Positions 22,567 through 36,306 are shown, counted from the stretch's first letter. The stretch is 64,000 bases of DNA from Wurfbainia villosa (GCA_025175895.1 CM045987.1:112891040-112955039), one strand, 5' to 3'. The notes: generated from the letters alone by a model not told the origin. Translations and numbers: made by a program.

Positions 22567-24314
22567 TGCACCGTATCGACAGCAGAGATCAGCAAAGAAG
22601 ATGTGGGTTACCTTATCAACAACAATCTACTACCTCAGGCGTGGTTGGAGTTCCTTGATACTCCCCTTGGATCGGAGATGACACGAAGGCGAAGGCGACT
22701 TAGAAGATTTAACAGTTACCCTCAGATGTGGATTGGCTTGATACCGAGGAGAGAGTATACGATGATGGTCGTATCTATTCGGTATTCTACAGTTGCAGCT
22801 CGTAGGATTAAGTAATGAGATTAGACGATTCGGGAAAATCCTCGGATCATTCATCGCAGAAATGCGACCACTTTGTCGCGAACTGTTGGATCTGATCTTG
22901 TTCTCTTCGGAGAAAGGCGGAGACCTGTGGGGAGCCTTTGGATCGGATCGACAGATAATTGATCGTTCAGGGTATTACTTTAGTTTACCCTCTGGGTTAA
23001 TATGTTGAGAGATGCTTGTAGTTACATGTATCTGTATCTAGAACATTCTTAGTTTGGATTAAAAAGGGTTCCTATAGATCGACTCGTGGGTCGGTGGTAT
23101 CTCTACTGTTATGTGAAATATGGACCAATAATTAAGAAGTTAAGGGATACCCTTAGACTTTGATAGACATACCTTTGCTGTAGACATATCCTTACGGATG
23201 GTCAAATTGTTAGAAGTATGGTACGACATGTCTCTCGGATGTGCGTATAATCTGAGAGCCTTCGGATGTAATTTCGGATGAACTCCAAGGCTTGCCGTTG
23301 CTTAGGCAAGTGGAGTAGGCATTCGAAATGATTGCGAAAATAGTCTGGTATCGAAGATCACATAATGAGTGATATTTTTGTTGGTATCAGTGTTGTTAAA
23401 CACTATAAAAGAATCGGAATAACGTGAGTTGCGATTATAGGAGATGTTGGAGGGGATATTTATCTATCCCAGTATTCCTCCTTGAGAGATCCGGAACTCT
23501 TTGTAAAAGAGGGATGAACTTTTGAGAAGTATGCATCGATTATCGATGATGGAATACAGTAGTGATTGTGAAGAATATCCTTCGTTGTGGATAGATGCTC
23601 TATTTAGATCAGTTAAAGACACATGTGTATACTCTAGGGTTGGTTTACGACTGGAGTGTTGATATTGTAGTGACATAGTGTCATACAATTATCATAGTCG
23701 TTGTGATGATTGATATATCATCAACTTAGAGTAAGCAGGATGCAGGTGTATGGAGGACGACAATTTCATACTTAATATGGATTGTATGAATTTTGATTAA
23801 GTTGTTAGACTAATTAACGATTTAGTAAATCCTTTGGATTTGAGAATGTGTATCACGACACGATTGGATCAGTTTGTAGTTGTTGGAGTTGCGTAACCTG
23901 GCCACTGTTGATTGTGGTAGTTGGAGTTGCGCACTCGACCACCGTAGATGGTGGTTTTCCTTGTATGTTTTGGTTAGACAATCGTTTTAGGGAATGGAAC
24001 GATTCCGATGCAGTTGCATGAGACGTAACTTATGCTTACGTCAGTTAAGGAACTACGAGATAAGCAGTCATACTTATGACGTGGGGCTTAGTAGTTATTA
24101 TCCTGATTAGTAGATGTATGGAGCAGGAATGCTCATGGGATTTTGGATTAGCTACTGGGTAGCTACTATAGAGTTGTTGGAACTCGAACAATTGCAACAA
24201 GAGAGATTGGTCGCTATAGTCTCCCATGCACTTACATTGTGTGTGGTGAAGTGTATCTTGGATGGTTGATGGACTCCTCTTTTAATAAAATAATCCCCAT
24301 CTCTGATAAGGATA

Positions 24315-25090
24315 GTGGGTTCCGGAGTTGCATTGTTTAAGGAAGAGTTGCTACAGAAAGCACATCATTTGATATGGGCTATATACCTTGGTGACACTCA
24401 GACGTATCGAGAGTTGAAATGTTTATACTGGTGGAATGGTATAAAGAGAGTTACAGCAGATTTTCTTTGGATGTTTAGTATACCCGGTGATGAAGGTTGA
24501 ACATTAGAAACTTCATTTGGATTGCTCTAGAAATTCGATTCGGAATGGAAGTGGGAGCGTATCACGATTGATTGCGTTCGGGATTGCCTAGAACCCATAA
24601 AGGGCGTGATCGATTTGGGTGATTGTGGATCGTGACCAATCACTCATTTCCTTTATTGTGGAGTCGTACTTGTTGGATCATTCGGTAGAGTTGTATTAGA
24701 AAGATTATCGGTTGCGTGGGGTACTTTTAAGTACCATATCGGATAAGATTCGTGATTTACCTTGCGATTTTGATAGAGTGCACGGACTATGGAGCCGAGC
24801 TTGGCTTAGTGCAACATTTCATCCATGAACTAATGAGGTATGCGAGCATGACATTTAGCGTTGGAGGATCTATTGGATCTTGTGTAAGTGGATTATGGAG
24901 GTGTAGCTTATCGGTTGGCTTTACCTCTTGTGGGTGCTCACAGCGTATTTCTGTTGTATATCTTGAGGAAATCGTGTCGCATGTTGATTATGTTACGAAG
25001 AGGTTCGAATTCTACCTCGATCTAATGCGACTTATGAGAAGATTCGAGGTGGAGCACAGGTCTGGAAGCGGAGTAGTGAGATGAAAACCA
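24315..25090 (+). pseudogene. pol: Gypsy integrase remnant, internal region 1
   Basis: LLQKAHHLIWAI, TYRELKCLYWWNGIKR and then EWKWERITIDCV are the zinc-binding region and the start of the catalytic core of Ty3/Gypsy integrase. The second histidine of the HHCC site is replaced (AIYLG instead of AIHPG) and the cysteine pair is lost. Beyond it, the frame carries stops and shifts, with a recognisable IWVIVDR word in another frame near 24620. Confidence 0.78.
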
Positions 25091-25285
25091 TCCAGGCTTC
25101 GTAAAGGTTGGATGTGACATCATCTAGATGAGGAGGCTATGTGGGAGCTGGAAGATACTATCCGAGCTCGATTGTCTCATCTGGTCACTTGAGGAAGGTA
25201 TGTAGTCCTTTCGGAAACTTGTTTGAAGTAAATTTTTGCATGTTAGTACGAAATTTGGGGACCAAATTTTTATAAGTGGGGAGAA

Positions 25286-28200
25286 TGTAAAATACCGCAG
25301 AAATATATATATATATATATATAAAACAAAATAAAATAAAATGTTGGATAATTGGGAGAATACCCTATGGAATTTTCCAGGAATTTTTAGAAATTTTTCT
25401 GGATTTAAACGGAAGGTTTATGGATGTTTCATGGGGATAAAGCGAACAGGCTTTTGTAAAGCCTGTTTAGACTATCTGCTAGGAATTAATTGGTTCAATT
25501 AAAAAGCTTTATATCCTGTCGGTTTCCCTGATTTCCCGATGGTGTTGTTCTTTTCGTCGACTCCTCTTCTTGCGATTTCTCAGTCGCGCTCCTCTTCTCA
25601 CCTCGCGCCAGCGCCACGTTCGGCTCGACTCGCGACTTCTCCTCTTCATCTCGGCGACGAGCCTCGCGTCCCCTCCTCGTGCCGCTCACCGTCGCGCCAC
25701 GCTTGGTTGATAGCCGCCTCTTCACCGGTCTTGATCCGATCTCGCCCTCTAGTCGATCGTCGCTTTATCTTCGCCGATCTATTCGAGCTTGTTGTGGCCC
25801 TTCGTGTCGTCGCCTCCGTTCTCCGCGCGAGTTGGACCCGCCCCATCGCTTGCTGCCTCGTCGGTGGTGATTTTCCTTCGATAATCAACCGTTGGAAGCG
25901 AGCCTCTAGCGGCCTCCTGTATGGATTGGATTATTCCTCGTGAGAGATCTCTGAGTGTTGGTTTGGGTGGGCGACCATTCCTGTAGCGTGTGTCTTCGTT
26001 ACGTGAGGCGCGGATCCATACGATGCCTTATCGTGAGTTCTGTTGGTTGTCATCACCTTGAGCTTGATCTGTCGATATGGGCCAGAATTGGAGCTGGTGA
26101 ATAGGGGTAATGGAAGGTTGGCTGCCGAGGGACTTCTAAAGAAGGTAAGCTGTTAATACAGCTCTAATTCTTGGTGTCATTCAAGTCTTTTCTTTGATTG
26201 ATCCGATTCGATGTGGGAGAATTGATGAATGGTTGGTTCAGGGAGTTGCTCGGTTGTGAATAAGAGTAGGAGATCGTTGGTGGGTAAGCTATTAATACAA
26301 TATGGGACTTAACTAGACTAGGTAAGTGATTTACAGCTAAATAATTGCCGAAGAATTTGTGCATTTTTATAGTGAACCGGTATATGGTTTAATATGAATG
26401 CTTAATTAGTATGATGATATGGAATGAGGTTATGCCATGTGGGATTTGGTTAATTAATCGGGAATTAAGATTGGTTTAGATTCTTATTCCTACAATTTAA
26501 TTATGCTAGCATGTGGTTATATTGGATTCTACCATTTCAGATATTAGATTCGAGGTAGAGATCTTGGAGGCGGAGACCGTCAACATGAGCTTCCTAGCAG
26601 GTGGGTAATTTTCTACCTGGTCCGGGTAGATGTATTGTATTCAGATTTTGTCATAGATATAAGCATGTTAGGTGTTCATATTACCTTGACTCTGCTCTCA
26701 TTATCGTATGCTTGAACTTATCGTTGGATATATTTATACTCAATTGTTGATATCACATATACCCTATCATGATTTAGGAGTTATAGATGTGATGTAAATT
26801 GGTCTAGATGTTTAGCAGGGTGTAAATGTTAGTACGGGGGATGACCCAATTTATAAATTGGAAAAAGGTCATCTATGGGTAGGTAATGCCCTAAATGTAG
26901 GATTTATTTCTAATACTCGTATATTGCATACTGTTACCAACCATGAGTTGTGTAATGGTTAAGTGAAGGGTGATTAGTGTGTCGCTGCGGACCGGTGGTC
27001 CCAGCTTGATATAATCAGTCGAGTACGACTCTCTATTGGATAGAGAGTGCGTCGATCAGTTGAGTACGACTCTCTATTGGAGAGAGAGTTATGATCAGTC
27101 AAGTACGACTCTCTACAGGATAGAGAGTCCGTCTATCAGTTGAGTACGACTCTCTACAGGATAGAGAGTGCGTCGATTAGATTGGTATGACTCTCTACAG
27201 GATAGAGAGTATTATGATAAGTTGAGTATGACTCTCCGCAGGATAGAGAGTGCGTTGATCTGGTTAATATGATTCTCTGTAGAATAGAGAGTCTATGGTG
27301 GATGTCTGTATGTGAGACATCTCATTCATGTCATTTACATGCACGCTGGCGACGAGGTCTCCCTTGTGGTTGAGAGTGTCGCCAGTCATCCTGCCTCCAC
27401 GGTTACTCATAGGAGGAGTCACGCACTCTACCACTATAGGCGGTGGTAGTTGGATTTGCGTCTCGTAGTCTTGCGTGTGGCACTCGACCACTCATGGGTA
27501 GTGATTGTCGGGTGGCGCGGGGACCCCATCGTGTAGCTTGCTCTTTACGCTTATATGCTACTCGATCATCGCCCACTCGGCCACTCTCGAGTAGTGGTTG
27601 ATGTTGAGTTGGGACAGTTGTCATGCTCGAGCCACCAGAAGTCACCGGGTCGTGGTAGCTTTAGGTGTGAGCATGACCATGCATCGTGCATTATACTTAT
27701 GGCATTTTGCATATTTACATATATATAGACATATATGCATGTGTATATATATATGGATGATTGTGATTAGTATACATATATAGATGCAGTATATATATAT
27801 ATATATATATGCTGATTGTGATGTTGCATTTGATTGTATTATGCTTGATGCATTTGGGTGTACATCATCTTCATGCAGGTGTCTTGCATTTGTTATACGA
27901 GTGTGTCGGATATCTTGGTATGGGTTAGACAGACCATTAGATACCTTGACGTAGCTAGAGTATATTGTGAGTTGATCTACTCTTCATGTTATATATATAT
28001 ATATGTTTGATATATGTTCAGTTGGATCGAGTAGCATAGTACTTGGTATATTATTTATATTGTTTAGTATTTATATACTATCTTTGATATACTGTTGTAC
28101 CTCTAGAGTATGTTGTTGAAAATACATGTGATATGACATATATACATGTTTTCTATTATCTGAGTTTTACTCACCACCCCCGCGGACCACAGGTTTTTCA

Positions 28201-28575
28201 TGCACCCAATGGGTAGAAGACTTCGTGATGACTTGGAGCACCTGGTGACATCTCATCTCACCTCCGAGGCTCCTCAGATGGTTTTGACTTTTCGCCGTAT
28301 CAGATTTGGAGTTTTTATATGTTTGGATGTGGACTTGTAGTCGGATTTTTATCGATGTGTAGTTGTGGTGTATTAGTCATACCTATGCATGATGTGGATG
28401 TATTATATATGTAGGGTTATGGGTATGCCTATTAGTTTTGTGTGTTTGTTGTGTTTTTTATTTGTTATGTTATTGTTATTGGCCTACGGGCCTTGTATTA
28501 ACCGAAATGTTGCCACGCATGTGGGAGAGTGTCGTCCGTTTGATTTTTCGGCCCAGATGCTCTCGGGGCATGACA
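25286..28575 (+). repeat. LTR2 (middle LTR) of complex G
   Basis: 3290 bp, shortest of the three. Its GC-rich block (25530-26030) resembles that of LTR3, not LTR1. It lacks about 450 bp present in LTR1 and LTR3 around the TTGGTTACGATGTAAG word (compare 26280-26310 with 33460-33770) and shows many small deletions of 1-8 bases. The hairpin array lies at 27013-27293. Confidence 0.85.
27013..27293. repeat. Hairpin-unit tandem array in LTR2
   Basis: Seven units with ACTCTCTA and TAGAGAGT arms, spacers of the form TCAGTTGAGTACG. More regular than in LTR1 and nearly the same as in LTR3. Confidence 0.85.
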
Positions 28576-31500
28576 ACTTTAGTGGTATCAGAGCCCAAGG
28601 TTCTGCGATGCCATACAATGTTGTTTTTGTGTCGAGTCTTGGATTCTCGGGAGTCGATTTATTCGGTTTTGGTTTTTGAGATGAGATGGACAGCGGCCTG
28701 AGCTCCAAGCAACACAAGGTAAGAATTCCTGAAAAACTTATGGTTTAGTAGATATTTATCTTAACTTTATCAGTAGGTATATACAATAGAGTTATGACAC
28801 CTGTGTAGACTTGTAGTAGGGGTCGTCCACCGAGGCGACCAACCGGAGTGACCTTTAGGGTTTATACTCTCGGTTATGTTGGCTATGCATTTAGATGCTT
28901 ATACCAGGGAATAACCTGTAGTGTGTTGGTTATTATTCTGTAAGTGGTATGAGTTGACCACGGAGCGACTGTCTGTGAGTCTTGAACTGTGTCGAGGAGG
29001 TGATTGACCTCTGAGAGCCGACTGATACCGAGTCGAAAAACAGGGGCCAAGTCATCACATTTATTATGAAAATCAGAGACTACAGTCTTAGAGATTTCCA
29101 CTAACTGTACTAGTCAGATCATTACATGTGGGTAATGAACAGACTTGTAGACTATTGTGATGCAGATAGCGGAAGGCTAGGTTACGGTGTTTCATAGGGA
29201 TTTTATCCCTGGGTTGGTCGTACTGAGATGTATAACTTGGAGAGTACTTAACTCATGTTATACGAGAAAGAAGAGTTATTTGCATACCATTATTGCGATC
29301 AAGCCGGTATTTGGTGATAAATGCAGAAAATAATCTTCGGGAAAATAATATATCACTTGATCATTGTTTAGTGATGTTGAAAGAGAGTATTTTCCCGTGT
29401 CACTTTTAGTGACACATTGTAAGGAATTCTTGAGCTTCAAGAAAGGGTGATTGGTTAGTAATAGTATACTGTGCAGAGTCGTGAGACTTGCGGAGGTTAC
29501 GACCACCTAATAGCTCAAGAAGATGAATGGATGATTTAAGCCACCCAGAGTTATTGGCTTATAGTTGGATTAAGATGCCGGGATCTTCTACCAGATCCTG
29601 CTGGAAGACGTTGGATGGAGACAGGAGTTTAGAAATGTCTCCGTACAAGGGTTTAAGAGTTGGAGACCGGTAAGCAAATATTGCGGGTCAACTTAATAGA
29701 GTCAGAAGTCTCCGACTGTTGGATAAAGGAGCAAGATTGGAGTCATATGCCTTGAGCTATGTTCCGATTATAGAAGACCAACCGCAGATCATCAGGATGT
29801 TCTCGTGGATATCAGCAAAATCAGAACAAAGACTTCGAAGGGATTGTGTGCGTGCAGTGCAGATCACGAAGACACGTGAAGTCAGATATCCGTTGGATCA
29901 GTTCATCTATTGCTATTGTGAGCAACCACTACATTTAAGGAGCTATACTTTGAAGACTACCAATGGTGTTCCGGGAGGATGATGCACCGTCTTGACAACA
30001 GAGATCAGCACAGAAGATGTGGGTTACCTTATCAACAACAATCTACTACCTCAGGCGTGGTTGGAGTTCCTTGATACTCCCCCTTCAGCAGAGATCAGAC
30101 AGATAAGATCACAGAAGACATCAGAGAAGAGCATAACAGCTACCCTCGATGTGGATTGGCTTGATATCGAGGAGAGAGTATACGACATGGTCGATCTATT
30201 CGGTATTCTATAGTCAGCCCGAGGATTAAGTAATGAGATCGACGATCTAGGAAAATCCCTGATCATTCATCGCAGAAATGCGACGCTTTGTCATTTAATC
30301 GTTGATCTGATCTTGTTCTCTTCGGAGAAAGGCGGAGACCTACGGGAAGCCTTTGGATCGGATCGACAGATAATTGATCGTTCAGGGTATTACTTTAGTT
30401 TACCCTATGGGTTAATATGTTGAGAGATGCTTGTAGTTACAGGTATCTGTATCTAGAACATTCTTAGTTTAGATTAAAAAGAGTTCCTATACATCGACTC
30501 GTGGGTCGGTGGTATCTCTACTGTCATGTGAAATGTGGACCAACAATTAAGAAGTTAAGGGATACCCTTAGACTTTGATAGACATACCTTTGTTGTAGAC
30601 ATATCCTTACGGATGATCAAATTGTTGGAAGTATGGTACGACATGTCTCTCGGATGTGCGTATAATCTGAGAGCCTTCGGATGTAATTTCGGATGAACTT
30701 CAAGGCTTGTCGTTGCTTAGGCAAGTGGAGTAGGCGTTCGAAATGATTGTGAAAATAGTCTGGTATCGAAGATCACATAATGAGTGATATTTTTGTTGGT
30801 ATCAGTGTTGTTAAACACTATAAAAGAATCGGAATAACGTGAGTTGCGATTATAGGAGATGTTGGAGGGGATATTTATCTATCCCAGTATTCCTCCTTGA
30901 GAGATCCGGAACTCTTTGTAAAAGAGGGATGAACTTTTGAGAAGTATGCATCGATTATCGATGATGGAATACAATAGTGATTGTGAAGAATATCCTTCGT
31001 TGTGGATAGATGCTCTATTTAGATCAGTTAAAGACACCTGTGTATACTCTAGGGTTGGTTTACGACTGGAGTGTTGATATTGTAGTGACATGGTGTCATA
31101 CAATTATCATAGTCGTTGTGATGATTGATATATCATCAACTTAGAGTAAGCAGGATGCAGGTGTATGGAGGACGACAATTTCATACTTAATATGGATTGT
31201 ATGAATTTTGATTAAGTTGTTAGACTAATTAACGATTTAGTCGTCACTGGATTTGAGAATCGTGTATCCTGGACACGATTGGATCAGTTTGTAGTTGTTG
31301 GAGTTGCGTAACCTAGCCACTATTGATTGTGGTAGTTGGAGTTGCGCACTCGACCACCGTAGATGGTGGTTTTCCTTGTATGTTTTGGTTAGTACTGTAG
31401 ATGTGGATAGAATGTCTTAGCATTACTATACCACGGACTTGTTTGACTTAGGTGATGTTGTAAATCATTTAGTCGGAAGCTGGTGAAACCAGTTTACAAG

Positions 31501-32450
31501 ATCTAGATGGCGGTTAACTTTTACACGAGTACTAGTTAATCCTTCCGGAGTGGATAAAAGGATGTTGTACTCAAATGTATTGTTTCAGGGATCGGAACGA
31601 TTCCGATGCAGTTGCATGAGATGTAACTTATGCTTACGTCAGTTAAGGAACTACGAGATAAGCGGTCATACTTATGACGTGGGACTTAGTAGTTATTATT
31701 CTGATTAGTAGATGTATGGAGCAGGAATGCTCATGGGATTTTGGATTAGCTACTGGGTAGCTACTATAGAGTTGTTGGAACTCGAACAATTGCAACAAGA
31801 GAGATTGGTCGCTATAGTCTCCCATGCACTTACAGAGTGTGTGGTGAAGTGTATCTTGGATGGTTGATGAACTCCTCTTTTAAGAAAATAATCCCCATCT
31901 CTGATAAGGATAGTGGGTTTCGGAGTTGCAATGTTTAAGGAAGAGTTGCTACAGAAAGCACATCATTTGAGATGGGCTATATACCTTGGTGGCACTCAGA
32001 CGTATCGAGAGTTGAAACGTTTATACTGGTGGAATAGTATAAAGAGAGTTATAGCAGATTTTGCTGCTCGATGTTTAGTATGACAGTAGGTGAAGGCGAA
32101 ACATCAGAAACTCGTTGGATTGCTCTAGAAAATTTTGATTCCGTAATGGAAGCGGGAGCATATCACGATTGATTGCGTTACGGGATTGCCTAGAACCCAT
32201 AAAGTGGGAGCATATCCCTGGGTCACAAGGAGCGACAGTAGTGGGATGAAAATCATCCGACTCGTAAAGGTTGGATGACAACATCATACCAATGAGGAGG
32301 CTATGTGGGAGCTGGAAGATACTATCCGAGCTTGATTGTCTCATCTGGTCACTTGAGGAAGGTATGTGGTCCTTTCGAAAACTTGCTTGAAGTAAATTTT
32401 TGCATGTTAGTACGAAATTTGGGGACCAAATTTTTATAAGTGAGGGAGAA
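28576..32450 (+). other. Internal region 2 of G
   Basis: 3.9 kb, primer site TGGTATCAGAGC at 28583-28594. It shares decayed sequence with internal region 1, including matching minus-strand open stretches at 23464-23688 and 30879-31103 that differ in very few residues. It lacks about 480 bp of the integrase core present in region 1 (compare 24600-25080 with 32195-32245). Gag-knuckle remnant at about 29719-29982; integrase zinc-domain remnant at about 31925-32110. Confidence 0.8.
31925..32110 (+). pseudogene. pol: Gypsy integrase zinc-domain remnant, internal region 2
   Basis: QKAHHLRWAIYLGGTQTYRELKRLYWWNSIKR in outline, followed by ARCLV with the next cysteine codon changed to TGA, then VKAKHQ. 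It is closer to the family consensus than the first copy, showing the integrase identity more clearly. The core that should follow is deleted. Confidence 0.75.
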
Positions 32451-35400
32451 TGTAAAATACCACAAAAATATATATATATATATATATAAAACAAAATAAA
32501 ATAAAATGTTGGATAATTGGGAGAATACCCTATAGAATTTTCCAGGAATTTTTAGAAATTTTTCTGGATTTAAACGGAAGGTTTATGGATGTTTCATGGG
32601 GATAAAGCGAACAAGCTTTTGTAAAGCCTGTTTAGACTATCTGCTAGGAATTAATTGGTTCAATTAAAAAGCTTTATATCCCGGTTTGCTTCGATTTCGA
32701 TGGTGTTCTTTCGTTCGCGACTCTCTTCTTCACGATTTCTCACCGTCTCTCTTCGCCGAATGCCACTACGCTGCAGCCCGATCGCTCGCGACTTCTCCTC
32801 TTCATCTCCGAGGCGACCAGAGCCTCGTGTCCCCTTCCCTCGTGCCTGTGCTCGCCGTCGCCGCACCGCTTGCCGTTGATGGCCGCCTCTTCACTACCAC
32901 CGGTGTCGATCCAGTCCGATCTCTGCCCGATCTAGTCGATCGTCGCTTTATCTTCGCCCGATCTCTATTCGAGCTTGCTGTCGCCGCCGCACTATCGTCG
33001 TCGCCTCGCCGTTGCCTCCGCGAGTTGGACCCACAGCTTCCATCGCCGCCTCATCTACCGCCGATTTCTTCGATAATCAACCCACAGCCGAGCCTCCACC
33101 GCCTCGCTGTAGGTTGTTATGGATTCCTCCTAGAGAGATCTCTCGAGTGTTCGGTTTGGGTGGGCGACCATTCACAATGATCAGGTCTTCGCATACGCCA
33201 CTGACGGATCCATACGATGCCTTGTCGTGAGTTGCTGTTGTGCAGATCACCTTGAGCTTGATCTATCGATATGGACAGAGAATTGGAGCTGGTGAACAGG
33301 GGTAATGAAGGTTGGCTGCCGAGGGACTTCTAAAGAAGGTAAATTGTTAATACAACTCTAATTCTTGGTGTCGTTCAAGTCTTTTCTTTGATTGATCCAG
33401 TCAATGTGGGAGAATTGATGAATGGTTGGTTCCGGGGAGTTGCTCGGTTGTGAATAAGAGTAGGAGATCTTGGTTACGATGTAAGTGCTCGCGGGCGTCG
33501 TGAAAGGGGTCAGTACGCAATCGCGCGCTTAACGTATGTATGGTCGGATTGTAAGCTATTAATACAATATGGAATTATAGGGTTTCCCCAATTATGGCTT
33601 GTTGACCTGGTTGATCTTGGTAGCTGTGGATTGGAATTTGGAAATTTGTCTATGGTGTGTTTGCAGGTGATAAGTGATATGAGATTTGGGAGATGCTACT
33701 TCCAGTTCGGCTATTGATTTGGAGTTTATACTGTAATATTGGATCAGGAGGTTTTGTGATTTAGCTAGACTAGGTAAGTGATTTACAGCTAAATAATTGC
33801 CGAAGAATTTGTGCATTTTTATAGTGAACTGGTATATGGTTTAATATGAATGCTTAATTAGTATGATGATATGGAATGAGGTTATGCCATGTGGGATTTG
33901 GTTAATTAATCGGGGATTAAGATTGGTTTAGATTCTTATTCCTACAATTTAATTATGCTAGCATATGGTTATATTGGATTCTACCATTTCAGATATTGGA
34001 TTCGAGGTAGAGATCTTGGAGGCGGAGACCATCAACATGAGCTTCCTAGCAGGTGGGTAATTTCCTACCTGGTCTGGATAGATGTATTGTATTCAGATTT
34101 TGTCATAGATATAAGCATGTTAGGTGTTCATATTACCTTGACCCTGCTCTCATTATCGTATGCTTGAACTTATCGTTGGATATATTTATACTCAATTGTT
34201 GATATCACATATACCCTATCATGATTTAGGAGTTATAGATGTGATGTAAATTGGTCTAGATGTTTAGCAGGGTGTAAATGTTAGTACGGGGGATGACCCA
34301 ATTTATAAATTGGAAAAAGGTCATCTATGGGTAGGTAATGCCCTAAATGTAGGATTTATTTCTAATACCCGTATGTTGCATACTGTTACTAACCATGAGT
34401 TGTGTAATGGTTAAGTGAAGGGTGATTAGTGTGTCGCTGCGGACCGGTGGTCCCAGCTTGATATGATCAGTCGAGTACGACTCTCTATCGGATAGAGAGT
34501 GCGTCGATCAGTTGAGTACGACTCTCTATTGGAGAGAGAGTTATGATCAGTCGAGTACGACTCTCTACAGGATAGAGAGTCCGTCTATCAGTTGAGTACG
34601 ACTCTCTACAGGATAGAGAGTGCGTCGATTAGATTGGTATGACTCTCTACAGGATAGAGAGTATTATGATAAGTTGAGTACGACTCTCCGCAGGATAGAG
34701 AGTGCGTTGATCTGGTTAGTATGATTCTCTGTAGAATAGAGAGTCTATGGTGGATGTCTGTATGTGAGACATCACATTCATGTCATTTGCATGCACGCTG
34801 GCGACGAGGTCTCCCTTGTGGTTGAGAGTGTCGCCAGACATCCTGCCTCTACGGTTACTCATAGGAGGAGTCACCGGTGCGAGGGCAGAGCATTGTGGTG
34901 CCGCACTCTACCACTATAGACGGTGGTAGTTATATTTGTGTGTCGTAGTCCTGCATGTGTGACACTCGACCACTCATGGGTAGTGACTGTCGGAGTGGCC
35001 AACAGCAGGGACCCCCATCGTGTAGCTGGCTCTTTACGCTTATATGCTACTCGATCATACTGCCCACTCGGCCACTCGAGAGTAGTGGTTGGTGTTGAGT
35101 TGGGACAGTTGTCATGCTCGAGCCACCGAGGCCACACTGGGGTCGTGGTAGCTTTAGGGTGAGCCGACATAACCATGCATGCTGTATTGCCGACTTATCA
35201 CATTTTTGCATATTGTCATATATATACATATATGCATGTATATATATATATATATATATGGATGATTGTGATTAGTATACATATATAGATGCAGTCTATA
35301 TATATATATATATGCTTATTGTGATGTTGCATTTGATTGTATTATGCTTGCTGCATTTGGGTGTACATCATATTCATGCATGTTTCTTGCATTTGTTATA

Positions 35401-36301
35401 CGATTGTGTCGGATACTGGTATGGGTTGGACAGACCATTAGATACCTTGACCTGTAGCTAGAGTATATTGTGAGTTGATCTACTCTTCCTGTTATATATA
35501 TATATATGTTTGATATATGTTCAGGTTGGATCAGAGTAGCGTAGCAAACTTCAGGTATGTCTGCATTTTTATGTTGTTTATTTGGTTAGACGGTATATGC
35601 TTGTATTTATATACTATGCTGATATACCTGTTGTACCTCTAGAGTATGTTGTTGAAAATACATGTGATATGACATATATACATGTTTTTCTATTACCTGC
35701 TGAGTTTTACTCACCACCCCCCATGGACCCTGGGTTTTTCTGTCGCCCAGGTAACAGGTAGAAGACTTCATGACAGCTTGGAGCACCACTGGCTGACATC
35801 TCATCTCACCTCCGAGGCTCCCGTATTGGTTTTGGGCTTTGCGTCCGCCGTGTATTGTATTTGGAGTTTTCGTAGTGTACTGTGTTGTGGACTTGTAGAT
35901 TCAGATTTTGTCGATGTACTGTATGTGGTTGTGGTGTGTTAGTCATATCGGTATGCATGATGTGGATGTATTGTATATGTGGGGTTATGGGTATGTCGTT
36001 GTATTAGTTTCCGCTGTGTTTCGTTATGTTGTGTTTTTTATTTGTTATGTTATTGTTATTGTGGGCCTACGGGCCTTGTATTAACCCGAAATGTTGCCAC
36101 GTACAGGGGAGGTGTCGTCCGTTTGATTTTTGGCTCGGTATGCTCTCGGGGCGTGATGGTTTTGATGCGTTATTATGGTTACATTTTTATATGTTTTTGT
36201 TGTTGTGGCCTACGAGCCTTGTATTAACACGAGATGTTGCCACGTACATGGGAGATGCTGTCCGTTTGCTTTTCGGCACGACATACTCTCGGGGCGTGAC
36301 A
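32451..36301 (+). repeat. LTR3 of complex G, with duplicated 3' end
   Basis: 3851 bp, starting TGTAAAATACC. GC-rich block 32690-33230, hairpin array 34461-34743. The LTR end occurs twice: GGGCCTACGGGCC to CTCTCGGGGCGTGA (36062-36155) and a diverged second copy (about 36205-36301), which supplies the actual terminus. LTR1 and LTR2 have a single end. Confidence 0.85.
34461..34743. repeat. Hairpin-unit tandem array in LTR3
   Basis: Seven units as in LTR2; arms ACTCTCTA and TAGAGAGT with loops of 3-6 bases. Confidence 0.85.
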
Positions 36302-36306
36302 GATGC

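Larger units (their letters stand above)
21181..25285 (+). other. Internal region 1 of G
   Basis: 4.1 kb between LTR1 and LTR2. Apart from the gag and integrase remnants no intact frame exists. It is close to internal region 2 along most of its length, but lacks about 190 bp found at 31390-31590. It ends in the purine tract AAGTGGGGAGAA (25274-25285), which abuts LTR2. Confidence 0.8.
17503..36301 (+). mobile_element. Gypsy complex G: three LTRs and two internal regions
   Basis: Order: LTR1 17503-21180, internal 1 21181-25285, LTR2 25286-28575, internal 2 28576-32450, LTR3 32451-36301. Each LTR starts TGTAAAATACC and ends GACA. Each internal region starts with a tRNA-Met-type primer site followed by CCAAGG. 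Flanks are GATGT (17498-17502) and GATGC (36302-36306), one change in five, so the three-LTR array sits in a single insertion site in element M. Coding capacity is destroyed; integrase words identify it as Ty3/Gypsy. Confidence 0.88.

Noticed and set aside
23464..23688. Minus-strand ORF with a near-identical copy at 30879-31103
   Set aside because: Conservation is explained by the duplication of the Gypsy internal region; no known domain and antisense to pol.
25539..25943. ORFs of up to 164 codons in GC-rich LTR blocks (also 17731-18260, 32655-33230)
   Set aside because: Open in several frames on both strands, different between LTRs, no known domain; treated as a compositional block.
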